Shown: piece after piece, positions 31,686 to 43,600 of the stretch | How the letters are laid out: each line of letters opens with the position of its first letter | Numbering within the stretch: the first letter of the stretch is position 1 | Assembly: GCA_017893485.1 (NCBI GenBank) | Contig: CM030358.1 | Coordinates: forward strand, 148,999,363 to 149,063,362 | DNA: 64,000 nucleotides | DNA from: Hemerocallis citrina | Taxonomy: Eukaryota; Streptophyta; Magnoliopsida; Asparagales; Asphodelaceae | Direction: 5' to 3' | Notes under the pieces: model-generated | Databases searched by the model: none | What the model saw: only the letters and a program-made list of their open reading frames with translations | Told to the model about the DNA's origin: nothing | Position numbers and translations under genes: made by a program

Positions 31686-34600
31686 GTACCAAAAAACCTT
31701 AAAATTTGGGGCTAATTTCGTTAGGGTTAGGGTTAGTAGACAATTCTAGTGTTCATTTCAGTTGTTGTAAACCCTAAGAAACTTATTTAGTGGTAAAAAA
31801 TGGGATCTTGCTGTGGAAATTACGTGATTGAGATGCATTGAGCGTGATCTCCTTATTTTGGGGGAAAAAAGTCTGTTTTTTGACGGCTAGGGTTAGTGGG
31901 TTGGTAAAGAAGGCATATGTTATATGGTGTTCCTTTTATGGCAAGTGTTTGCTGTTTGTGGGTTTATTTAAGGTAGTTAAATGCAATGCTTGTGGAATTA
32001 GAAGCGGGGTTTTTTTCTGTCGTTGGTGAAATGATTGAACAAAACTGGTTTGGTTACCTTCGGTTAGAAAAAAAAAACTATGATTTTTGTGTGCCAATTT
32101 GGATGAATGGTAATAGTTAATGAAAATTTGGAAAGTTTATTTTAGTTGGCCATTGAGTGTATAGTTCTAAAGAGAAGTGTTGCTACTATTACCACCACTA
32201 TTCTATCAAAAGAGAAGTGTTGCTACTATTACCACCACTATTCTACTCCAAAAGGAATGTCTTTGTATGGTGTTCATGTTACCATTTTGTTACATAACAT
32301 TCCTTTTATGGGGGTGTGTTAATTAAATTTTTCTGTGGAGTTTTGGGTAAGGCCATGGTCGCACTCCAACTCACTCTCCCCCACTATTATATTAATTGGG
32401 AACTAAAGGTGGCCTTGAACTGCCAACCTCTTGCTCACTAGCTAAGTGGTCTACCACTGAACAAAACTATTTTGCCTGCTTGGTTTTAAAAGAGGTTTTC
32501 TATTAGGACTATGAAAGGAGGGCATCCGTGACTCAATATGTGAGTGGTCATCAGGGGATCATGTGCACAACACATACACATGACACAAAAGCATGAGTTG
32601 CTGATACACTAAAATTGTAAAAACAATAATGGAATTGCACTGATGTGGAATGATCAGTGCAATACCATGTGAAGTAACCGTTGAGCACAAACTTTAATGG
32701 CACAATCAAATGTGGCACAATCATTGTTTCGAGGATCGGCCGATCCTGATCCAGATTGGCTAAACCAATCGGTTTTGGAGGGGGTGATCCAATCATCATC
32801 CAAAAGATCGGATGGGATTAATGATTCGGATCAGGGATCGGCTAAGAAGGATGTTGGATTAGCTGGATTTGAACAATACCACTGAGCCGACAAATTAAAA
32901 AGATAAATAGATTGATTAATTATTATTTTTTAAAAATATTAAAATGTTTGGTTTTTTGCCCTCATGTTACTAAAAAATCTCAACATTGCAGATTACTCAT
33001 TCACAATTCATTATTTACATATACACCACCAATAAAGTGGGGTCCATTTAAAAATAGCCCCCCTTTGGTTAATTTCTATGCTAACAAGGGGAATATTTTT
33101 TTTAAACACACTTTTGACCGTTGTATTCATTCATTCTCCTTATTTACCACTACAACTATTTTCACTTCTTCTGTTATAAAACGTAGTTGTCAACCCTTTC
33201 TTCCTCATCTTATGAAACCCAAATGGCCTATGGGATTAATGAAGATGAGGAAGAAAGGGTTGAGAACTAGGGTTTTGTAATATAAGAAGGAAAAAATAGT
33301 TGTTGGGGATGATAAGGTGGAAGGGACAGGGATATAACAATCAAAATACTGTAAGTTTGTTTTAAAAAAGGGAATATTCTCTTTGTTTGGATGAAAAATA
33401 ATCAAGGGGCTATTTTTAATTGGACCCCGCTTTGTTAGTGTTGCATATGCAAATAGCGATTTGTGAGTAATTAATATGCAATTTCAATATTTTTGAGTTA
33501 GCTATGCATAGAAAATTGTAAAATATTATATTCAGCAACACAAAATATTTAAATATTATTTTTATTTAAAAAAAACACCTTACACCAATAATTTGATCCA
33601 CCAATCCGATGTTGCCGATTTGGCCTATACCGACTGCTATACCATTTTTTTTTTCATTAACATGATATCATACCTGGTACTCAATTTTTGAACCTTGGGC
33701 ACAATCTCCACCATATTGCAAATGCACGAATCTTTGTAAATACAAGGATTGGTAAAGATTGTACCTCATCAGGGTTTGGCATAAAGTTGTGCACATAGTA
33801 TTACCCTTATTTCCTGTAGGATTCGGATTAGTTTCACTGAGGAGAGAACCATCATGGATCACTAATAGCCGGGATCAATGCCAAGCGTGTCCTCTCCACC
33901 TAAAAATGTTGTACTACTTTCCTTTTTTGTCTATAATTTCTCCAACTTACCTAAGTAGAGGGATATATTTGGTATTTTTGATTCAAAAAAATGTTTATTT
34001 AGAAATTCATTTGAGGTAATCATGCAAAAGTATAGATGCAAACAAAAGAAATGCTCCTATTTTAGGAGAGTAAAAGACACGTGAACCTTACCCGAAACCT
34101 TTCACATAACACCAGAAAGTAATCCAGTACCCTTACAACCATAGGACAACCACATGGCTTACATGTGAATAGACAATCGTGTCCAAGTATGCGGATTTGG
34201 GTAAAGATCCGCAATTGGATTTCTAACCCGTTGCTATCCTCAGATCCCCAATTAAAAAACCCTAAATCTGATTTTCTTCACCGCCGTCTCCTTTCTCTAG
34301 GTTGAGAGAGAAGAGAGAGAGAGAGAGAAGAGAGGGAGAAGATGATGAAGAGAAGGAAATCAAGTCAAAGAGTGAACAATCAATTAGCTGAAAGGAGGTC
34401 ATATTTTCGCAAATGGCGGGTACTTGTTCCTGTCCTCTATGACTGGTTCACCAATGAATGCCTCCCCTGGCCTTCACTCTCTTGCAGGTAAAAAAGTTCC
34501 TAACATTTGGGGTGATTTTTTTAAATTTCGGATTAGGATTTGCAGGGAATTATAATGTTCATTTTAGTTGATGTGAGCTGTAAGAATCTAATTTTGTGGT

Positions 34601-37600
34601 GAAAAGGGATCTTACCATAGAAATTGCGTGATCGAAGTTAATTTTGTGGTAAATAGGGATCTTACCATAGAAATTGCGTGATTGAGATACATTGAGTTTG
34701 ATTTCCCTTTTATGGGAAAAAACCAACTGTCCTTTTTAGGTTGAAGTGGTGGATCTGTCGGCTAGGGTTAATCGGACGAGACTAGAAATCAAGTAACTCT
34801 GGTTGTGTATTGGTAAAGAAGGCAGCTTTAATTATTTTTACTAGTGAACTCCAGAAAGAATGAGCCTTTATGGAGTCTGTTACATGATGTTCCTTTATGG
34901 TATATATTTGAAGAAATAGTTTGCGGGTTTACAGTTAAATGCAATGCATGTGAAATTAGAAGTGCGTTTGGCTGTGTTTTTTGATGACAAGCTTAAACCA
35001 AATTGGTTTGATTACCTTTGGCTGGAAGAAACGATGTTTTTATTTTTTATTTTGTCAATTTAGACAAACTTTATGTTTGTAGTTAATGAAGAAGTTGAAA
35101 GTTCATTTATTTTGCCTTCATGTATATTGGTCAAAAGAGAAATATCTCTACCAACACCATCACTGTTCAACTTGAAAATGAATGTCTTTTGTAGGTGTCT
35201 GTGTTACCATGTTTGCTACATAACATTCCTTTTCGGGGCATGTATTAATTAAAATATTTTGTGGAGTTTTGACGTTTGAGCAAGGCCATGGTGCATACAC
35301 CAAACATACACATGATACAAAAAGCATGATTTGCAGATATACAATTGTAAATAATAATTAGAATCGCGCTGATGTGGAAATGTCTCTTGATTATAAATAA
35401 AAATAGAACAATACTGTTGGTCCAACTTTGTTTTCATCAACTTAATAAAGGAGATGTATTTTAGGACAGACCACTTAGTATAGACGGTGAAGGCTTCATG
35501 CACTCCCTGACCTTGATTAAATTAGTAGCAGTTTGTTCTTGGATGCATATCTTTGGTATAATGGTCTGATTTTCACCATGCCAACTTTAAAGAGCAGAGT
35601 TCATAGAAGAGTTTTGTTGTTGTTGTTAAAAAAACTCTAGGTATGTGTTGGCAATAGATTAATTTGTTTCCTTTTGGTATGAAGAAGCTAGAAGAGAATA
35701 AAACTGTGTTTTGAATCTATCACCAAAGCGAATTGTATTTGAAGTTGCAATCAACAAAAAATTGTGTGCAATACCGACTGCATTAGTTGTTTCTGCATGC
35801 ATTTGGAAACCGTGTAGCTCTACCACAAACCAAACACATCTTTACAATCTTTAATAGAGCTGCAATAATGCAAATTCATCTACTATTTTTGATCCATTTT
35901 TTATTGTTTGGAAAAAGGTGGGGTCCACAACTAGAGCAGGCTACATACAAGAATCGTCAACGTCTTTACCTTTCTGAGCAGGCAAGTATTATCAATCTTA
36001 ATGCACAGTGGTAATGGGTTACACTGTTTTTCCAGTTTTTAATTTAGCCTCATTACGTCAATTGAGTACATGTCAATGTAGCTCAAGGTTTCAAACCAAC
36101 CTCATTAATTTTGTTTTTATTTCATATTTCTTCACTCATGTTCATTTACTAATTTGAGTTTAAAATTTACCATGAGTTGTAATGGTTGCAGTTACTTTGC
36201 ATCCATAGTTTTATTTTCCTTTCTTTCTGTGATTTCTAGACAGGCAGGACCATCCTTTTATGACGTGAGCTGAAAATGTACACAGAAAACCGTGGCTACT
36301 TGCTTTTATTTATCTATATAGTTATTTCATAAAACTTTTTAAAAACTCATCATCTAACCCTTTTCCCATCAAAATGAGGTTGGCTATGGTGGATAATGTT
36401 TCACGAAAGACGTGAGAATTATGTCACCCATCTCATATTTAGTACCGAATTCCCAGTTGTGAAATTGCTGTAACTACAAATGAGCTATTGGCATCCTCCA
36501 AATTCCCTGAACACTTAGAGAGAGATGTGAGGGATGTCTGGATGAAGGTAAATGGTCTTTAGATTATTGAGGGTGAGCAAATTAGATATGATGCAAGTAA
36601 ATGATTTACGTTATTTCATTGTGAAAGAACCTAAAAATGGCAAAGTGATCTAAAATTGTTTTTTGTCAAGGAGGCAGCACATTCCTTTTTTACATGCTTT
36701 GAGTAACTGAGTGAGTAAATGATTACATATTTTTCAATATGTGGATGACCCTGTCTCATATCTGATACGGGTGATGCCAATTTTTTGTAGGAGAAAGTGT
36801 TCTACAGAAGTAGATCATATAACAATTTATCACGAGTAAAATTTAGGTACATGTGAAAAATGGAATGAAATGTAAACTTGTGCGAGTTTCTATTTTTAAA
36901 TTGTTTCTGTGAGTGTTAACTAATACTATTTTGAAATGTGTAACTTACTGATTGACTACCGTCATCACTTACCCTGTGATCTCTCTCTCTCTCTCTCTCT
37001 CACTCTGTGGTAATTTTGCAGACTGATGGCTCTGTTCCTAACACTCTTGTCATAGCAAATGTTGAAGTGGTTAAACGAAGAGTTGCAGCTGCAGAGCATA
37101 TATCCCAGGTACTTGTATTTTTTTTTGTAATATTCTTAGTTCATTAGTTTGCTTTGTAGTGCCCACAACGGAAGTTAACACGCCCACAAGATCTAGATCC
37201 ACCAATAACAAGATCTACCACAAGAATACAATAATAATAATATGCAGAGGTAATCAATACTTCTTTTTACTCTAGAAATACAAAGATACAAAGAGATCAA
37301 ACTGTAATCTCTCTCTTTCACCTTTGAAACACTCGGCACTCACCTCTCTTGAAGTTGTACAATGGTATGATTAACCGTTTTCTCTTAATTGCTTAACCCT
37401 AGAGTTCACACCTATATACATATATATATAGCACTTAGGTAAACCAGAAAAGATAAACACAATTACAGCATAATTGGATCCAAACCTGCAATCCAAATAA
37501 ACGCACTGTCCTCCTTGGTGGTCGGCTACAATTCTTCAATTCATAAACAGAGAGCACACGGTCAGCTGCACAGTTGATATGGCTAGAAATAGAACCAAAT

Positions 37601-40600
37601 CGGAACCGTTCAAATCGGGCACGAATCTCAAAGCTTTCGGGGGTAAAACGGTAATTTTTCCTACAAACGGGTCAAAAAATGGGAATTGGGTCTTTTCAAA
37701 TGCCCGAAAGCCCAAAATGGATCTGCACTACCGGGTTAGGGTGACAGCCTATTATAAACAAACCCGGATCAGTTAAAGAGTAACATGATTATCTCTAAGA
37801 GACGGTTTAAACCAAATCTCTTATTATGAAGAAATTTGAACTTTATATCTTATCCAAAAACACCTGGGATTAGAGATAAATGATTATCTCAAAATTGTTT
37901 CCAAAGGCGACTGTACCCCACCATAAAAAAGGCAATCAGTATCTTTATCCAAAAAAGCTCTTTCATAATCTTTCAGATTACTGACTTGAGCGTCGGAGGG
38001 TTCGTCGCTGGGATCAATTCCGGTGTTTCGAACTTTTTGTAAGTCAGCAGCAGCGTTGAGAGCGGTCATCGGCCAGTAGTAAAAATGTTAGCTTTTATTG
38101 GTTCCAAAAGAATTCACAAATCATCTGTTTGGTCCCACACCAAAATCAGCAGTAACAGATTGGTGTCGTCTGTGGGAATCAGAAAAAGCAATCCGACCAT
38201 ACTCGCCGGTGAAAGTGGTTTTCAGCCATGTCTCCAAAGGAAAAAGGGAAGGCGGCGGTGTCAAGCCGAAGAGCCACCTCTCTTCCTCCACCTCCACCTT
38301 CGGATGTTTTCCTATAACAAGATCAACAAGTTCATTAGCATTAATCTGAACAGCCGCCTCCCCAACAAGCTCATCCCACATCCAGAGGGACTGCGCTGGG
38401 GGGCTCCCGTCGAAGCCGTCAAGAACAACATCCTTTTCATGACCATGTCTCGGTCCACAATCCTTCCACCAACTCGGTGGCCTCGCAAGGTCGTCAGGGG
38501 TCCAGAGACCTTCGTCAAATCATAGTCAACCGCCAGCAAGGGTTGACCTTCGAACCCATTTGGATGAGAGATGAGCTCGTGACGAGGCCCCTCATCCAAA
38601 ATGCCGGAGAAATCAGAGGAGTCGTTCTCCCCGGAGGCCGAGATCCATAAGGCCCCCTCCCCAAGGGGGCAAAGGGGTTCTCCTCCCCGTCGCCAGCGAA
38701 GAAGATACACCGCTGCGAGTCGGTCAGCGCCAAGGGATCGCCAGGATGGAGAGGCACCCGGTCACCCAGGTAGAATTCTGAAATTTCAAAGATGACATCC
38801 TGCGATCTTTTAACCTCGCTCCAGATCACGACTGACAAGCACTTATCCCACACCATGCCACCACTCATGAAGGAGTCTTGAGGGTCGATTAGATCCGACC
38901 AGAGGGACGACTCGATTCATCACCGCCTTCGAGAAATGGAGAAACGCCTCAGCAAGATCAACCTTGAAGAAGGTCAACAGACCAAGAGCTTCCATTCGAG
39001 CAGACCCCCATTCTCCAGAACCATCATGGAAGCTCCTGTCCTTGAAACCTTTAAACCGCTTCATTTTGAATCCTACAACGGGGAATCTGATCTGGCTGAT
39101 CATATTGAGAGTTTTAAAACTCTCATGATGATTCATCAAGCCTCAGATGCGCTCCTCTGCAAGACCTTCCTAGCAACGTTAAAGGGACCGGCCAGGGAAT
39201 GGTACTCCCGTTTATTCCCAACTTCCATCTTCTCATTTGACCAGTTTGAGGAGCTCTTCCTTAACCACTTTGTTTGCAGCTGTCGAGCTGAAAAAACAAG
39301 TGTATCCTTGCTAGCCCTTAGTCAAAGGAAAGGGGAACGCCTAAGAGATTATGTTTGGCGCTTTACTGCCGAAGCTCGATCTATTGCCTCTCTCGACCAA
39401 TCAGTAGCATCCGCAGCGTTCAGACACAACATCAACCATGCCAACCTAAAGGCATCTCTCGCTAGACTTCTTAGAACTTCTGCTGAGGAGTGAGAAGTAC
39501 ATCCGGGCTGAAGTGGCCCTGCCTTGTCTCCCCACAGATCCAAAAGAAGCTAGAAAATTTCGAACAAGAGTCGAGCGATACACTCATTGAGCGCTCCTAC
39601 ACTACGATAGATGGCTGGCCATATCTGCGGTGTCTTATCTCCCGAAGAAGCCCAATACACCCTTAGGGAAATTCATGAAGGGACGGGGGTGCTCATATGG
39701 GAGCTAGGTCCCTCGCCCGCTAGATCTTAAATCATGGTTACTTCTGGCTTACGCTCCTAAGCGGTGCTTAACAATATGTTCGTCAATGTACTTCTTGCTA
39801 AAGGTTCTCATCCATTCGATGTGCACCTCAAGCCAAGCTCTCTTCCATATGTAGTCCAATCCCCTTTGCTACCTTTCCCTCCAACAATCGGTTAAAGAAA
39901 ATTTCTTGTTGTGGCAATCGATTATTTCTCCAAGTGGATCGATGCCGAGCCATTAGCAACGATCACGGAGAATAGGGTCCAGCAGTTCTTTTGAGACAAC
40001 ATTGTTTGTCGGTTCGGCATACCTCGAATTCTGGTGACCGACAACGAAACTTAATTCACAGGGGCGACGTTCCGCAAATTCTGCACCAACTTCGGCATCC
40101 AATAGTGATTCTCCTCAATTTCCTACCCTCAGTCCAACGCTCAAGCAGAGAACGCCAACCGACAAATTTTTAGCAACCTCAAGAAAAGATGACAAATCCT
40201 CAAAAGGACTTTGGGTCGAACAGCTACCCAATGTGCTTTGGTGCTACCGAACAACCAAGAGAACCCCGACAAGAGAATCTCCCTTCAATCTAACATAGCT
40301 CTGAAGCTCTCATACTCTTCGAGGTCGGCCTACTCTCTCCCTGCCTACTATCCTTCAGTGAAGAACAGAACTCCAACGACCTCCGAGGCAACCTCGACCT
40401 CATTAACAAGATCCGAGAGAGAACATCCATTCAACAAAAGATCTATCAACAAAGAGTCGAGTAGTCCTACAATAAGAGGGTCCACTCCACGAACCTCAGG
40501 GAAGGAGACTTAGTTCGCAAGCTAGAAATCTTACCCTCGCAAGAAAGAAAAACTAGTTTCGAATTGGGAGGGACCATATAGGATCTTCAAAGTTGTTCGC

Positions 40601-43600
40601 CCTGAAGCATATCAACTTGAAGACCCGGGGGGAAATAAGATACCAAGGACCTGGAACACCGAACACTTGATAAAGCATCAAGAAAGCTAGTTTCCCTATC
40701 TTTCAGTTGTTTTGTTTTTTCTTTCAATAAGGCCGATACTTGTGACGAGGCCAAAGCATGTAATAAAGCCTTGCAACATAAAAGCAGCCACTTACCTAGT
40801 TTCTCTTTTATAAAAACTTAGTTTATTTATCTGCAAAATCCGTTAAGCCTAATGCATACGTGCCCCAAGTCACGATGACCACAAACACAAAACAATAGGT
40901 TCGGAGTCCAACACTTGGTTCGACGCTGCTCTAGTCACCTGCGAACAAGCAAGTGCGGAGCAGCTCACCATTCAGAATTGCTTCCACAAATGTTGAAACT
41001 CTCAAACAACAAGTTCGGAGTCCAACACTTGGTTCGACGTCGCTCTAGTCACCTGCAAACAAGCAAAGTGCGGAACAGCTCACCATTCAAAATTGCTCCC
41101 ATAATTGTTGAAACTCTTAAACAATACTCACAATACAGAAGGGATACAATGAAATAAACAACGCTTCAACACTTGGAGAATCTTTTCATTCAAATTCAAA
41201 ACCTCGATACAAGTTTAAAGAAACAAGAACTAAATTACAACTCCTTACAACCTTAGACATTCTCCTAGAGCCACCTTTACCCCTTCATGGCAGGGGATGA
41301 TCCTTCTAAGAGATACTCGGGGTCTGTGGTTCCATTCGGCATCTGAAGCGCCTCCCCACTCTCTCGGACCACCTGAAGAGGACTCAAGCCCAACAGATCG
41401 AGTTCGAACCGCATGATCTACATTACGTGCTGCCTCTCTAGCCGAAAAGGTGCTCGAAGCACCAGCCACATCGATTTGGGCATCTCCCGGATTCTTCGAA
41501 GCTCCGTACGAGCGAAGAGCTAATTCGTGGAACGGTTGTCCTTGCTCGTACTCTTCATAGGAACAAGAGGTACTCTTAGTCTTGACTCCTTCGAGAAGCT
41601 GCCTCAGTCGGTTAATCTTTACCTCTCGCTCAACAAGGATCTCCTTAAGAGTACTGTTCTTCACCCTAAACTTTAAATGACCAAATCGTGCACGCGCCAG
41701 ACTGGCCTGACATGTTTCCCCCGAAGTCTCGAAGACGGCCTTCCTCAAGAGAGTTACCTCTAAGCTCTTCTCAAGCACTATGTTCTTCAGCTCATTTATT
41801 TCGGTGGTGGTCTTTCGAGTAAAAAACGCCGAAGAGATTCAATCACTGCATCAATTTCCGCTACAGCTTTGGCAAGGGGACCTTCGCTTTTGCTACAATA
41901 ATCCTCCACTTTAGCTGGGAACTGATCCTGAAAAACTTCGCCAAAATGCCTTGCTTCGGTCTCCCTGCGAGCTAACACCCTTCTTAAGTGACTAAGCTCC
42001 GTCTCTGCCTTGAAAAGCCTATCTCGTAAGCAACCAAGCTCCTGCTCCATCACTTGGAGTTTGGTACGGAGGCGGGCGATCTCGCTTGAATAATAAATTT
42101 CCCCGTCATACACGACAATCTGCCAGGACAAAAGAACAAAGAGTTACTTCAACAAGAACGGTCGTGATCACAGAAAGGCCAAAGACTCTAATACAAAAAT
42201 TCAGACATTTCAACACAAGTTAGGAGAACCAAAATGAGATTTTCATTGATTCAAAATAAAGATACATCAAGCGGTGGTCAGTCCGCTATTAGGCATCCAT
42301 ACAAAAGTCCTAGGCTAAGCAAAAGTAAAAAACAACAATGAAGAAGAATCAGGGTTCCACCTCGGTAGAAGGAACCTTGAGAGCGCACGTCTCCTCTCCA
42401 CCTCCCTCTGCAGCACTCGATCCCTCTACGGTCGCGACAGAAGGATCCACTGCGTCCTTTTCCTCCATCGCTTCTCCTGACCCCTCCTCACTAGCGGCAT
42501 GCACCTCCTTGAACAAGGCATACCCCGAACGATCGAAATTAGGAACCTGCTTACTAACTCCATCAAGGGCCCTACCCTAGCATACGCCTTATCCATATTC
42601 GTTGCCAGGTAGCCCTCTGCCTCGGTCTTCGCCTTCGCTACTGTGGAATCAACGACAACCTCTCTTTCCTTGGCCGCTAGTTCCCACTCCAGGACAATTT
42701 GCTCCTTCCCCTTCGCCAAAGCCGCCTCTGACAGCGCGATCCAGGTAGCTTGAGTCTCCGCTTGAAGCATCGCCTCCTACGATTGCCTAGTGGACTTCAA
42801 CCGCTCCAATCTCTTTCTATTCCTCGTCACCCTTAGCTCATGCTCCTGCCCCGCTACTTGTTTCAACAAGTAGCTAAATGACGAGTGATCTGGAAAAAAG
42901 ACGGCTCGAAATCATAAACGGGAAAACTTCGGCACTCGGCAAAAATGATAATGCAATGTCAAAATTTTAAAAAAAACTTATCGTCATATGCCTTGGCAAT
43001 CTCCAAGACCAAGTCGCCCACAGTTTCGTGCTCCATCGAGGCTCTATCCTTCGGGGTGGCCAAATGGTGAATCACATCCATGCAACTCGCCGATTCGTCG
43101 AGAAAACTATCGTGCCTCTTGACCTGCCAATCGGGGACAAATATCTTCAGCTCATCAGTCAGGATCGTATCGACCTCCGCAGTAAGAGGCGGGGCCTCGA
43201 GAGCTAGGGCCGCAGACAAAGAAAATCCACCAGCAACAGTAGTAATTGGGGCAACATGGGGAGGCTCTAAGTCCACCACAGGAATAGCAACGCCCAAATT
43301 CATGGCAACCTTTGACGGCGTGGGCTTAAGGGTTGGCCTCTTTTTCTTCTTCTCTTCGGGACTCTTGCTGCTCAAGCCCAATCTCTTAGACATTATCGCG
43401 TCGAAATCCATACCAATCTTTCCTGCAAGAGAAGAACAGAGATGATAAGGCAACGAAAGAAATGGATACAACGCAAAAGATAAAATAAACATATAAAAGG
43501 AGACGCGTACTAGGGTTCATCAAGCTGAGACCCCCTTGAAGAGATCCTCCTCGATTCTCTCTCCAACCCAAAGACGACCGAGCTAAAAGAGCTCTCACCA

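Noticed and set aside
33205..33405. Open frames on both strands in intron 1
   Set aside because: They mirror each other because the region is a fold-back MITE.
37884..38069. Minus-strand open frame seen twice (also 46811-47032)
   Set aside because: It lies in both LTRs of the Tat element; the repetition reflects the LTR duplication, not a gene.
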